A DNA stretch of 32,644 nt from JAIRVZ01 sp031553755 (GTDB lineage Bacteria; Bacteroidota; Bacteroidia; Bacteroidales; Azobacteroidaceae): NCBI GenBank assembly GCA_031553755.1, contig JAVBKZ010000102.1, forward strand, positions 1 to 32,644, in the 5' to 3' direction. Shown here piece after piece: positions 9,120-18,162 of the stretch. Below the pieces are notes generated by a model. That model was not told where the DNA came from. It made no database searches and worked only from the letters and a program-made list of their open reading frames with translations. Made by a program: the position numbers and the translations under genes. Numbering within the stretch: the stretch's first letter is position 1; each line of letters begins with the position of its first letter.

Positions 9120-9127
9120 TAACTTTG
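9120..9127 (+). promoter_or_regulatory. Bacteroidota -7 promoter element for the secreted protease gene
   Basis: TAACTTTG matches TAnnTTTG and ends 29 bases before the start codon at 9157. The nearest upstream TTTG (9091-9094) is 25 bases away, longer than ideal. Confidence 0.4.
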
Positions 9128-9156
9128 TATTCTAATTTAGGTTTGGTAGTTTCTTT

Positions 9157-11394
9157 ATGAAAAGGCGTTTACGACATTCGATTTTGCTATATGTCTTTTT
9201 TCTTTTTGTATCAAGTTCCGCATGGACTCAAATTAGCCATGGAGGGTGTCCTTTATTCTATTCTGCTAATTCATTGTTGAAAAGTTCAGGTAATGGTTTT
9301 TTCATTGAAATGCCGTCGTTTAATCTCGATTCTTTATTGCGAGACGATGAACTTAACGAATCAAACATGCGTGGAGCCTTCCGTTTCGCTGAAAAATTTC
9401 ATGTTAATATAGAAATAGGGAAATCGGGAGAGAATTATATTTTGCCGGACGGAACTAAAGTTTGGAAGGTTGGTATCCGTTCAAAAGGTGCTTATTCGAT
9501 CAATTTATTTTTTTCGAAATTTTATCTTCCCGAAGGAGGAAAACTTTTTATTTATAATTCTTCACATACGCACGTAATTGGTTCGTTTACTTCCGAAAAC
9601 AATTCTGAAGATAATATTTTACCTACAAGACCTGTTGCCGGAGATGAAATCATTGTTGAATATCAAGAACCTGCCAATGCCGAATTTGAGGCGTTATTGA
9701 AAATCTCGGAAGTTAATCATGATTATAGAGATTTGTTGAATTATGAACCAACTCTTGAAAAAACGACATATTCCTGTATGCCGGATGTTTTGTGTACAAA
9801 TGATAGGGATAATCCAAACAACCGGAGTTCGGTTTTAATTACCATAAATGGAACAACTGCCTGTTCTGCGTCCTTGATAAATACGACTGCGAATAATGGA
9901 GAACCCCTTTTATTAACCGCAGTACATTGTTTGAATGACAATTTCCAATATCCAGATATTGATTATAAACAAAGGGCGGGAACTATTATTTGCTTTTTTA
10001 ATTACAATAAGCCTGTGTGTGATTTGAGAATGAAAGCGACCGAAGAAATGTCGGTTGCCGGTTCTATGCCAATTTCTATCGCCATAAAAAACGATATGGC
10101 TTTGTTGAGACTGAAAGAAAACCCTCCATATTATTATAAGCCTTATTACGCAGGATGGAATGTCGACCCGAACGCGAATACCAATAAGCCATTTGTAAAT
10201 ATTCATCATCCGGAAGGAAGTGTAGGAAAGTATGGAAACGCCAATAAAAATTTGACTTTGACAAACTTTAATAACGACATGTTTAATGCCGGTTCTCATT
10301 GGCAAGTCCCAAGTTGGGATGTAGGAGCTACCGCGAAAGGTTCTTCAGGATCTCCTCTTTTTGATAATAATGGATTGATAATGGGAGGATTGACCGGTGG
10401 TGCATCGACTTGTAGCTTAAAATCTGCCGATTATTTTTTTGCATTATATAAATCGTGGCAATATCCTGCCAATGTAGGGCAAATATTGCAACAATGTTTA
10501 GATCCTTTGAACTTGGGCGTATCTCAATGTCAAGGGTTCGACCCTTATGCCAAAGATGATATTGTGAGATTAAGAAACTCCGATTATAATGGATTAGATA
10601 GTTTAATCAATACAAAACTGACTACACCTCAATCAGGATTCGTTTTTGGACACAACAGTCTAAATTCTATGGAATTCGCTGAAGAATTTACAAATAATAA
10701 AAAATTAGAATTGACAGGCGTATACATTATAGCTCCTTCTTTTAATTTAAGTCTTGGCTCGGAAATAAAAATTAAAGTTTATAACCAACAATTACTTGAT
10801 GAAAATGTGATTGCTACAGAAGTATTCCGTCCCACATTTACGGATTACAATGATTCCGCGTTTGGAGAAAAAAATAAAAATATGAGTAGTTCTCCGACAG
10901 AAACTTTTGTCAGTTTTCCGGGCGCTCCATTTATTTCAGATAAATTTTATATCGCTTATGAAATTACGTATCCAACCGGCTCTAATTTTTCGGTATACAA
11001 CGCCTTATTCCGTTCAGAGAAAAACAATACCGCTTGGATTCGGAATTTACAAGGAAATTGGTTTCAGGCATCAAATCATCCATATTCTCCGATATCAACA
11101 TCTTTGGCCTTAGAACCTTTGGTTAAATATGTAACAGATACGAAAATAAAAGAAACATCTAAAACAGAATCTAAAATCAGTTACGAAAAAGAAACAAAAC
11201 AAATACATATTGTTGTTGAAAATCAAAATGAATCCGGAATACTTGAAATTTATTCTATTTCCGGACAATTGATTGAAAGGATAGCCCTTAATGGAAATTC
11301 TCCAATAAATATACCTCTTTATTTATCCGGAAAAATGATGATTGTAAAAGCAATCTTCCCAAAAGAAACGTATGTTGAGAAAATTATTTTTTAG
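9157..11394 (+). CDS. Secreted trypsin-like serine endopeptidase with T9SS-type C-terminal domain
   Basis: This 745-residue exported protein has a signal peptide ending near SSSAWTQ (about residue 25). The peptidase domain (about 205-460) carries a complete S1-type triad: His257 in LLLTAVHC, Asp313 in IKNDMALLRL and Ser397 in KGSSGSPLF. The NGTTACSASLINTT strand and the disulfide-forming cysteines recall lysyl endopeptidase/Achromobacter protease I relatives of Bacteroidota. The first 200 residues look like a propeptide-like region (KVWKVGIRSKGAYSINLFF). After the protease comes a beta-rich region. The last ~75 residues (ESGILEIYSISGQLIERI through EKIIF) fit a type IX secretion sorting domain. 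I infer export across the outer membrane by T9SS. Cleavage specificity cannot be read with confidence. Confidence 0.87.
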   Translation: MKRRLRHSILLYVFFLFVSSSAWTQISHGGCPLFYSANSLLKSSGNGFFIEMPSFNLDSLLRDDELNESNMRGAFRFAEKFHVNIEIGKSGENYILPDGTKVWKVGIRSKGAYSINLFFSKFYLPEGGKLFIYNSSHTHVIGSFTSENNSEDNILPTRPVAGDEIIVEYQEPANAEFEALLKISEVNHDYRDLLNYEPTLEKTTYSCMPDVLCTNDRDNPNNRSSVLITINGTTACSASLINTTANNGEPLLLTAVHCLNDNFQYPDIDYKQRAGTIICFFNYNKPVCDLRMKATEEMSVAGSMPISIAIKNDMALLRLKENPPYYYKPYYAGWNVDPNANTNKPFVNIHHPEGSVGKYGNANKNLTLTNFNNDMFNAGSHWQVPSWDVGATAKGSSGSPLFDNNGLIMGGLTGGASTCSLKSADYFFALYKSWQYPANVGQILQQCLDPLNLGVSQCQGFDPYAKDDIVRLRNSDYNGLDSLINTKLTTPQSGFVFGHNSLNSMEFAEEFTNNKKLELTGVYIIAPSFNLSLGSEIKIKVYNQQLLDENVIATEVFRPTFTDYNDSAFGEKNKNMSSSPTETFVSFPGAPFISDKFYIAYEITYPTGSNFSVYNALFRSEKNNTAWIRNLQGNWFQASNHPYSPISTSLALEPLVKYVTDTKIKETSKTESKISYEKETKQIHIVVENQNESGILEIYSISGQLIERIALNGNSPINIPLYLSGKMMIVKAIFPKETYVEKIIF

Positions 11395-11474
11395 TTTCGG
11401 AACCCTCAATCTTTATAATGAAGTCGTTTTGACTTTTACAAAAGACATCAAATAATAGATTTTAATACAGGGTT

Positions 11475-11521
11475 ACACGGAGTGATTATTCTCTGTGAAA
11501 TAAACGCCTTTTACTCCGTGT
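11475..11521. repeat. Inverted repeat ACACGGAGT/ACTCCGTGT
   Basis: The two perfect 9-base arms are separated by 29 bases and lie about 80 bases after the protease stop codon. No long T-run follows, so this is at best a weak terminator. The CACGGAG/CTCCGTG core resembles dispersed extragenic palindromes seen in other Bacteroidota, but copy number cannot be checked here. Confidence 0.45.
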
Positions 11522-11719
11522 TTGATAAAAAGTCGAGACAAACTCAATACTTAAGTATAAATTATTCAAAAAATCTTTATATTTCTTCCGAAAATCATAA
11601 CTATTCCAAGTTTTAGGCTCAACCCTCCACAATGAATTTTTTTCGCAAATCTTAATAAATTAAAAAAAATAAAATCTTTTTTTATATTTTTTTTTCATAA
11701 CTCATTAATAACATGTAGT

Positions 11720-11754
11720 TTTGTGAAAAATTTAAAATTGAGAACTAACCTTTG
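11720..11754 (+). promoter_or_regulatory. Bacteroidota-type promoter for the OmpA/TPR lipoprotein gene
   Basis: TTTG at 11720-11723 is followed, 22-23 bases later, by TAACCTTTG (11746-11754). This is the -33/-7 arrangement with one extra base inside the -7 box. An AT-rich tract lies directly upstream, which could act as an UP-like element. The start codon is 35 bases downstream. Confidence 0.5.
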
Positions 11755-11789
11755 TGTTATCAATGTATTATTAATTCTACAATAAAGTT

Positions 11790-13487
11790 ATGAATAAAAG
11801 ATTTTTAATGCCGATTTTAGTATTGGCTGCTGTTGCCGGACTAACGTCTTGTTCTTCTTCTTTAAAGCCTTTGGCTGCGAATTATGTGAAAGCGACTCCC
11901 CAACCTTTGGAAGCGGTAGCCGGAACAGTTCCTGTTACAATCAACGCGACTTTTCCTGAAGGTTGGTTTAACAAGAAAGCGACAGTGAGTGTAATCCCTA
12001 TTTTGAAGTACCAAGGAGGAGAAGCTTGGGGAACTACTTACAATTATCAAGGTGAAAAAGTAGCCGGAAACGGACAAGTTGTACCTCAAAAAAATGGAGC
12101 GAACGTAACAATGACTTCTAACTTCAAGTATGTTCCCGCAATGGAAAAATCGGAACTTTACTTGACTTTCAGCGCTAAAATCGGAGATAAGACAGTTGCT
12201 CTTCCTGAAGTTAAAATCGGAGATGGAGTATTAGCTACTTCTACTTTGGCAAACGCCGGAGCGCAAGCGCCAGTGATAGCGCCGGATGCTTTCCAACGTA
12301 TCATCAAAGAAAAATATGATGCCGACATCATGTTCTTGATCCAACAAGCGGAATTGCGTTCAAGTGAATTGAAAAAATCAGAATTACAAGATTGGAAAGG
12401 TGTTGTAGAAAGCGCAAGTATCACTCCTAATCAAAAAGTAAATGTGGAAGTTTCAGCTTATGCTTCTCCTGACGGAGGCTTGGAATTGAATGAAAAATTA
12501 GCGGCTCAACGCGAAAAAAACACCAATCAATATCTGAAAGGCGAATTGAAAAAATCAAAAGTAGAAGCCCCTATCAATGCTCGTTATACCGCTCAAGACT
12601 GGGAAGGTTTCAAACAATTGGTTGAAAAATCGAATATTCAGGACAAAAATATTATTTTGAGTGTGCTTTCTTCTTATTCAGATCCTGAAGAAAGAGAAAA
12701 ACAAATCAAAAACATATCTTCTGTTTTCTCTGTATTGGCAGAAGAAATCCTTCCTCAATTGAGACGTTCAAGATTGACTGCTAACGTTGAAATCATTGGT
12801 AAAAGTGATGAAGAAATCAGCCAATTGGCAACATCTTCTCCTAAAACATTAACAGTTGAAGAATTGCTTTATGCTGCGTCTTTAGCAAAAACAAATGACG
12901 CTAAATCTGCTATTTACACAGCTGTAACTCAAATTTACCCAAATGATTACAGGGCTTACAACAATTTAGGAGCTTTACAATTTGAAAAAGGAAACTATGT
13001 AGACGCTGAAAAATTCTTCACTAAAGCGGAACAATTGGCAGGAACAAAAGCTGCAGAAGTTAACTACAACTACGCGTTGCTTGCTTTGAAAGCGGGAGAC
13101 AAACAAAAAGCGCAACAATTCTTAGGAAACGCCGCGGGTGTAAGTGAATTGAATAGCGCGATGGGATTATTGGCATTAGAAAACGGAGAGTATTCTAAGG
13201 CTGCGAGTTTGTTGGCTAATTCTACAAATAACAATGCCGCTTTGGCTCAAATCATGGTTAAAGATTACAACAAAGCTTCTACCATTTTGAACAACATTGC
13301 AAATCCTGACGCTACAACTTCTTATTTGAAAGCGGTAGTCGCCGCAAGAACAAACAACGCGAGCAACGTTATTTCTAATCTTAAACAAGCAATCTCTTTA
13401 GATTCTTCAATGGCTTCGAAAGCTGCGAACGATTTGGAATTTATTAAATTCGCTACAAGTTCTGAATTTGTTAAACTTGTAAGATAA
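11790..13487 (+). CDS. Lipoprotein with OmpA-like segment and C-terminal TPR-like repeats
   Basis: This 565-residue protein begins with a canonical lipoprotein signal, AAVAGLTSC, with the lipid Cys at residue 21. Residues about 35-170 form a beta-rich domain (VPVTINATFPEGWFNKKATV). Around 215-245, VNVEVSAYASPDGGLELNEKL followed by an RE-rich helix resembles an OmpA C-terminal peptidoglycan-binding core. From about 375 onward, TPR-like helices occur (YRAYNNLGALQFEKGNYVDA, then AAEVNYNYALLALKAGDKQKA) and continue as degenerate alpha-helical pairs to the C-terminus. This suggests a periplasmic, cell-envelope scaffold tethered to the outer membrane. Repetitive codon choice and a recognisable promoter suggest high expression, which is an inference. 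I cannot assign a named function. Confidence 0.75.
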   Translation: MNKRFLMPILVLAAVAGLTSCSSSLKPLAANYVKATPQPLEAVAGTVPVTINATFPEGWFNKKATVSVIPILKYQGGEAWGTTYNYQGEKVAGNGQVVPQKNGANVTMTSNFKYVPAMEKSELYLTFSAKIGDKTVALPEVKIGDGVLATSTLANAGAQAPVIAPDAFQRIIKEKYDADIMFLIQQAELRSSELKKSELQDWKGVVESASITPNQKVNVEVSAYASPDGGLELNEKLAAQREKNTNQYLKGELKKSKVEAPINARYTAQDWEGFKQLVEKSNIQDKNIILSVLSSYSDPEEREKQIKNISSVFSVLAEEILPQLRRSRLTANVEIIGKSDEEISQLATSSPKTLTVEELLYAASLAKTNDAKSAIYTAVTQIYPNDYRAYNNLGALQFEKGNYVDAEKFFTKAEQLAGTKAAEVNYNYALLALKAGDKQKAQQFLGNAAGVSELNSAMGLLALENGEYSKAASLLANSTNNNAALAQIMVKDYNKASTILNNIANPDATTSYLKAVVAARTNNASNVISNLKQAISLDSSMASKAANDLEFIKFATSSEFVKLVR

Positions 13488-13502
13488 GACAGAAAATTCT
13501 AA

Positions 13503-13589
13503 ATTGCTTTTTAGCAATAGAACCACAAATTACGAGAAATTTAATAAGTTCACAATTATTTTTTCCGTAGTTTGTGGTTTTTGTTTTTT
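13503..13589 (+). terminator. Terminator region after the OmpA/TPR lipoprotein gene
   Basis: There are two hairpins. ATTGCT-TTTT-AGCAAT lies at 13503-13518. A longer stem pairs 13521-13533 with 13567-13579 (core ACCACAAA/TTTGTGGT, one wobble) and is followed by TTTTGTTTTTT. The T-rich tail after the second stem supports Rho-independent termination, although its loop is long at 33 bases. Confidence 0.55.
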
Positions 13590-13650
13590 ATTAATCCAAA
13601 CCTTTTTAAGGAATTTAAGAACATAAAGTATAAAATATTAGGGATAAACA

Positions 13651-15066
13651 ATGTTAAGCGATTTCCTTTCAGCACAAATAAAAAACAATTTTCCTCATGA
13701 GCCAACTTCCGAACAGAACGCGGCATTGGAACAACTAAGCAAGTTTTTATTCGAGAAAACTGCTGATTCGTTATTTGTGCTGAAAGGATATGCCGGAACC
13801 GGAAAATCATCTCTTGTTGGCGCTTTGGTAAAAACGATGAATGAGATGAACCAAAAAGCCATATTGATGGCGCCTACCGGACGAGCGGCGAAAGTATTTG
13901 CGTCTTATGCCGGACAAAACGCTTATACTATCCACAAAAAAATCTACCGGCAAAAAGCATTCTCAAACGAACCTTCGGGATTTCTTCCTGCAGACAATTT
14001 ACATAAACATACCCTTTTTATAGTTGATGAGGCTTCAATGATTTCAAACGATGGTTTCGACTCTATTAGTTTTGGTTCAGGACGTTTATTAGACGATTTA
14101 ATTCATTATGTCTATTCAGGAGAAGGGTGTCGTTTGTTGCTCATTGGAGATTCCGCCCAGTTACCTCCTGTGTCACAAACCGACAGTCCGGCGTTAGATA
14201 TTGATTTTCTAAAGGGATACGATCTTGATATTCACGATATTACTTTAACTCAGGTTGTCAGGCAATCGGGAATGTCGGGCATCTTATTTAACGCGACACT
14301 GTTGAGGGAACAAATTACAAAAGGAAAAACAGATGTGTTCCCGAAATTAATTACCAAAAATCTGCCGGATGTAAAAATAGTTTCGGGCGAAGAATTAATA
14401 GATACTTTGGAAGGATGCTACGGTAAAGACGGATTGGAAGAAACAATTATTATTACCCGTTCGAATAAACGGGCGAATGTCTTCAATAATGGTATTCGTA
14501 ACCGGATTTTATATCGTGAAGAAGAACTTTCATCGGGAGATTTACTAATGGTTTGTAAAAATAATTACAATATAAGTAAAGAAGAAAAATCTATTGACTT
14601 CATAGCCAACGGAGATTTAGTCGAAGTCGCGCGGGTAAAACGGGTTGAAGAAATATACGGATTCAGATTCGCAGACCTTACTGTTCGTTTTCCGGATTAT
14701 GACTTGGAAATGGATATCAAAATTATTTTAGAATCGTTGTTTTCCGACACGCCTTCTCTTCCGAAAGAACAAAATGATAAATTATTTTATACAATTTTAG
14801 AAGATTACGCGGATGTCCGTTCTAAACCCGAAAGAATGAAATTAATGAAGAATAATCCACACTACAATGCCGTACAAGTGAAATATGCTTACTCCATCAC
14901 TTGTCATAAAGCGCAAGGCGGACAATGGAAAAATGTTTTTCTGGATTTATCTTATATTCCGGAAGAATATTTAGGCATCGATTTTTATCGTTGGTTGTAT
15001 ACAGCTCTTACTCGCGCGACAGAGAATATATTTCTCATTAATCCGGTGAAAGAAATTCTCGGATAG
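13651..15066 (+). CDS. RecD/Dda-like superfamily 1B DNA helicase
   Basis: This 471-residue ATPase shows ordered SF1 helicase motifs. Motif I (Walker A) is GYAGTGKSS at 46-54, motif Ia is MAPTGRAAKVFA, and motif II (Walker B) is FIVDEASMI at 123-131. Motif III is LIGDSAQLPPV at 164-174 and is followed by LTQVVRQSG. The C-terminal UvrD_C_2-type segment has YAYSITCHKAQGGQW and YTALTRATENI. The architecture, with a single small N-terminal helix before motif I and no RecB-binding region, fits stand-alone RecD2/Dda-like 5'-3' helicases annotated as AAA or ATP-dependent RecD-like helicase in Bacteroidota. A role in replication restart or recombination is inferred. It is transcribed in the same direction as korA but separated from it by a likely promoter. 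Confidence 0.9.
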   Translation: MLSDFLSAQIKNNFPHEPTSEQNAALEQLSKFLFEKTADSLFVLKGYAGTGKSSLVGALVKTMNEMNQKAILMAPTGRAAKVFASYAGQNAYTIHKKIYRQKAFSNEPSGFLPADNLHKHTLFIVDEASMISNDGFDSISFGSGRLLDDLIHYVYSGEGCRLLLIGDSAQLPPVSQTDSPALDIDFLKGYDLDIHDITLTQVVRQSGMSGILFNATLLREQITKGKTDVFPKLITKNLPDVKIVSGEELIDTLEGCYGKDGLEETIIITRSNKRANVFNNGIRNRILYREEELSSGDLLMVCKNNYNISKEEKSIDFIANGDLVEVARVKRVEEIYGFRFADLTVRFPDYDLEMDIKIILESLFSDTPSLPKEQNDKLFYTILEDYADVRSKPERMKLMKNNPHYNAVQVKYAYSITCHKAQGGQWKNVFLDLSYIPEEYLGIDFYRWLYTALTRATENIFLINPVKEILG

Positions 15067-15110
15067 AAAATCATCCATACATAATTACAATATATTCCTT
15101 CATTTTTTTG

Positions 15111-15118
15111 TATATTTG
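15111..15118 (+). promoter_or_regulatory. Bacteroidota -7 promoter element for korAB
   Basis: TATATTTG matches TAnnTTTG. It would start transcription near 15125, about 55 bases before the korA ATG at 15179. The frame is open upstream to a TTG at 15116, but that codon lies inside this element and cannot be the start if the promoter is real. Confidence 0.5.
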
Positions 15119-15178
15119 CCGCTCATTTATGGAGATATACCGAACAAATTCAAGCAAAATATTCAAAATTACTTCAAT

Positions 15179-17023
15179 ATGACAAAAGAAAGCAAAGTAA
15201 TTGAAAAAGAAACGATTTCCATCCGCTTCTCAGGAGATTCAGGAGATGGAATGCAGTTAGCCGGAAATATATTTTCAAATCTATCGGCGATATTAGGAAA
15301 TGAAATAATCACTTTCCCCGACTATCCGGCGGAAATCAGGGCGCCACACGGAACATTGAGTGGGGTTTCGGGCTTTCAGGTAAATTTAGGTTCTAAAAAA
15401 GTATATACTCCCGGCGATAAAGCCGATGTTTTGGTAGCGATGAACCCTGCCGCGTTGAAAGTAAACGCGGGATTCTTGAAACCGGATTCGGTTGTGATAA
15501 TAGATACAGACGCTTTTACTAAAAAAGATTTAGAGAAAGCCCTGTTCCAAACAGAAGACCCTTTTAAAGAATTGGGAATCGAACATGTTCAGATAGTTGC
15601 CGCTCCCATAGAAACCATGTGCAAAAGTTGTTTGGAAAATGTAGCGGATAATAAACAAGCCATCCGAAGCCGGAATATTTTCGCCCTTGGATTGATTTGT
15701 TGGCTTTTCAACCGTCCGTTAGAAACGGCAAAACACATGTTGATTGAGAAATTTTCCAAAAAACCGACTGTTTTAGAAGCCAACTTATTGGTGCTTGATG
15801 CCGGATTTAATTATGGAAGCAATATCCATGCTACCGTATCAACATATAGAATTGAAGCAACTTCTGTCGAAAAAGGATTTTATACCGATGTAAACGGAAA
15901 TAAAGCGGTAGCTTACGGATTAATCGCCGCTGCCGAAAAAGCTGGTTTGCCACTTTTTCTCGGAAGTTATCCGATTACTCCGGCCACCGATATCATGCAA
16001 GAACTAACCGCGCTTAAACAGTTAGGAGTGAAAGTCGTTCAGGCAGAAGACGAAATCGCGGGAATATGTTCCGCTATCGGAGCTTCTTTTGCCGGAAACC
16101 TGGCAGCCACTTCAACCTCCGGTCCCGGATTAGCCTTGAAAAGCGAAGCTATCGGATTAGCAGTAATGGCAGAATTACCTTTGGTTATTGTTGATGTACA
16201 ACGTTCAGGGCCTTCAACCGGAATGCCAACGAAAAGCGAGCAAACCGATTTGATGCAAGCCTTATACGGAAGGAACGGAGAAAGTCCCGCTGTTGTTATC
16301 GCGGCTGTTTCTCCTACCGATTGTTTTGATTCGGCTTATTGGGCTTCGAAATTGGCATTGGAACACATGACTCCTGTTATCTTGTTGACAGACGGATATA
16401 TAGCGAATGGTTCTTCAGCATGGAAAATTCCGAATTTGGAAGAATATCCCGAAATCAAACCTCCTTATGTATTGAAAGACATGGCCGATTGGAAGCCTTA
16501 TCTTCGGAATCAGGAAACGAAAGTGCGTTATTGGGCGGTTCCCGGAATGGAAGGATTTGCTCACCGCATCGGAGGATTGGAAAAAGATTACAATACAAGT
16601 GTTATTTCTACTAATCCGGATAATCATCAACTGATGACAGATACCCGTCAGGCAAAAATTGAAAAAATAACGGAAGTGATTCCCGAACAGGAAGTATTAG
16701 GCGATGTAGATGCCGATACGCTTGTTGTAGGGTGGGGAGGAACCTATGGACACCTTTATGAAGCTGTTGAAAATTTGCAAATTTCGGGTAAAAAAGTCGC
16801 ATTCACACATTTCCGTTTCATCAATCCGTTACCTCGCAATACAAAAGAAATTCTTGAAAAATACAAGAAAGTTATTGTGATAGAACAAAATAACGGTCAA
16901 TTTGCAAATTTCCTTCGTTCGCAAGTACACGGATTCAATCCTTATCAATTCAATAGGGTAAAAGGACAACCATTTGTGGTTACAAGGTTGGTAGAAGAGA
17001 TTGGAAAGATAGTAAACAAGTAG
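15179..17023 (+). CDS. korA: 2-oxoacid (2-oxoglutarate):ferredoxin oxidoreductase, fused gamma-alpha subunit
   Basis: I start this at the ATG at 15179 (614 residues, MTKESKVIEKETISIRFSGD), which is the normal length of Bacteroidota KorA. The N-terminal gamma domain (about 10-195) has FSGDSGDGMQLAGN and FPDYPAEIRAPHGTLSG. The alpha pyrimidine-binding domain begins about 230 and shows LPLFLGSYPITPATDIMQEL, VQAEDEIAGICSAIGASFAG and ATSTSGPGLALKSEAIGLAV. A C-terminal transketolase-like domain follows. With the beta subunit it oxidatively decarboxylates a 2-oxoacid, probably 2-oxoglutarate, using CoA and ferredoxin, or runs reductively. This replaces the NAD-linked dehydrogenase in anaerobes. KorB begins 49 bases downstream, so the pair is co-transcribed. 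The exact 2-oxoacid is inferred. Confidence 0.92.
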   Translation: MTKESKVIEKETISIRFSGDSGDGMQLAGNIFSNLSAILGNEIITFPDYPAEIRAPHGTLSGVSGFQVNLGSKKVYTPGDKADVLVAMNPAALKVNAGFLKPDSVVIIDTDAFTKKDLEKALFQTEDPFKELGIEHVQIVAAPIETMCKSCLENVADNKQAIRSRNIFALGLICWLFNRPLETAKHMLIEKFSKKPTVLEANLLVLDAGFNYGSNIHATVSTYRIEATSVEKGFYTDVNGNKAVAYGLIAAAEKAGLPLFLGSYPITPATDIMQELTALKQLGVKVVQAEDEIAGICSAIGASFAGNLAATSTSGPGLALKSEAIGLAVMAELPLVIVDVQRSGPSTGMPTKSEQTDLMQALYGRNGESPAVVIAAVSPTDCFDSAYWASKLALEHMTPVILLTDGYIANGSSAWKIPNLEEYPEIKPPYVLKDMADWKPYLRNQETKVRYWAVPGMEGFAHRIGGLEKDYNTSVISTNPDNHQLMTDTRQAKIEKITEVIPEQEVLGDVDADTLVVGWGGTYGHLYEAVENLQISGKKVAFTHFRFINPLPRNTKEILEKYKKVIVIEQNNGQFANFLRSQVHGFNPYQFNRVKGQPFVVTRLVEEIGKIVNK

Positions 17024-17072
17024 GCAGTAAACGAGTAACAAGTTGTTTTTCTAACTTCATAATTCAAAAAAA

Positions 17073-18092
17073 ATGGATACACAAGATATAAAATATACAC
17101 CGAAAGATTTTAAAAATTCACAATTAGTGCGTTGGTGTCCGGGATGCGGTGATTACGGAGTACTTAACAGTTTGCATAAAGCAATGGCTGAACTTGGAAT
17201 CGCGCCTCACGATACGGCGGTAATTTCAGGAATTGGTTGTTCTTCACGTTTGCCTTATTATATGAATACGTATGGTTTCCATACCATTCACGGACGTGGA
17301 GCCGCTATTGCGACCGGAGTGAAAGTGGCTAATCCCGAACTTTCCGTTTGGTTATCTACCGGCGATGGAGATTGTTTGGCAATTGGAGGAAACCATTTCA
17401 TTCACGCCGTAAGACGCAATGTCGATATCAACATCATTTTGATGAATAATAAGATATACGGACTGACAAAAGGGCAATATTCTCCAACTTCCGACAGGGG
17501 ATTCGTTTCAAAATCTTCTCCTTATGGAACGGTAGAAGACCCATTCCGTCCTGCAGAATTGACAATTGGGGCCCGCGGACGCTTTTTTGCCCGGACGATT
17601 GATGTAGATCTGAAAAATTCTCCCGAAGTAATGGTTGCCGCCGCTAAACACAAGGGAATTTCGGTTATTGAAGTCTTGTTGAATTGTGTGATTTTCAATG
17701 ATGGAATTTATGACAGCGTTGTAGACCAGGAATTTCGCGCGGAAAAAACAATATTCCTTCGTCATGGAGAAAAAATGGTATTCGGGTCAAATAATGACAA
17801 AGGTATTGTTTTGGATGGATTTGAACTGAAAGCCGTAACAATCGGAAAAGAAGGCTATTCGTTGGATGATATTTTAACCCACGATACCCATTTGGAAGAT
17901 CCTACAATGCATTTGAAACTTTCGTTGATGGATGGAATTTCTATGCCGCTTGCTTTGGGAGTTATACGCGATGTCGAAGCTGAAGTTTATGATGAAGAAG
18001 TCGAACGCCAGATTGTTGAAGTGAAAGCTAAAAAATCAGCCCGTACATTGAATGAATATCTTATGCAAGGCGATGTCTGGGAAGTAAAATAA
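17073..18092 (+). CDS. korB: 2-oxoacid (2-oxoglutarate):ferredoxin oxidoreductase, beta subunit
   Basis: This 339-residue subunit binds thiamine diphosphate and the proximal 4Fe-4S cluster. Candidate cluster ligands are Cys22 and Cys25 in RWCPGCGDYG, Cys56 in GIGCSS and the Cys in VLLNCVIFND. The thiamine diphosphate/Mg motif is GDGD at 97-100 with NNKIYG at 125-130. YGLTKGQYSPTS is typical of the 2-oxoglutarate/2-oxoacid group. There is no separate ferredoxin-type delta subunit nearby, consistent with a two-gene korAB arrangement in which gamma is fused to alpha. A terminator hairpin lies 27 bases after the stop codon. Confidence 0.93.
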   Translation: MDTQDIKYTPKDFKNSQLVRWCPGCGDYGVLNSLHKAMAELGIAPHDTAVISGIGCSSRLPYYMNTYGFHTIHGRGAAIATGVKVANPELSVWLSTGDGDCLAIGGNHFIHAVRRNVDINIILMNNKIYGLTKGQYSPTSDRGFVSKSSPYGTVEDPFRPAELTIGARGRFFARTIDVDLKNSPEVMVAAAKHKGISVIEVLLNCVIFNDGIYDSVVDQEFRAEKTIFLRHGEKMVFGSNNDKGIVLDGFELKAVTIGKEGYSLDDILTHDTHLEDPTMHLKLSLMDGISMPLALGVIRDVEAEVYDEEVERQIVEVKAKKSARTLNEYLMQGDVWEVK

Positions 18093-18118
18093 AAAAAATA
18101 AAGTAAAAGAAAAGAGGG

Positions 18119-18153
18119 TGTCTAAAAAGTCTTTAATAATGACTTTTTGGACA
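18119..18153 (+). terminator. Terminator hairpin after korB
   Basis: TGTCTAAAAAGTC (18119-18131) pairs with GACTTTTTGGACA (18141-18153) with one wobble and a 9-base loop, followed by TTTTCTTTT. The arms also resemble termini of some Bacteroidota insertion sequences (GGGTGTCTAAAAAGTC), so it may be a reused IS end. Confidence 0.65.
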
Positions 18154-18162
18154 TTTTCTTTT

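Larger units (their letters stand above)
11395..11789. other. 395-base intergenic region without a gene
   Basis: No credible reading frame or RNA gene is seen. It holds a small AAGTC/GACTT hairpin (11421-11435) soon after the protease stop codon. A perfect inverted repeat (ACACGGAGT at 11475-11483 and ACTCCGTGT at 11513-11521) follows. The last 150 bases are very AT-rich and contain the promoter of the next gene (11720-11754). Confidence 0.6.

Noticed and set aside
9913..10305. 130-codon open frame on the minus strand
   Set aside because: It is antisense to the catalytic domain of the secreted protease, whose triad and motifs fix the true frame.
15116..15178. Longer N-terminus for korA from a TTG
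   Set aside because: The TTG is inside a TATATTTG promoter element, and the conserved KorA sequence begins after the ATG at 15179.
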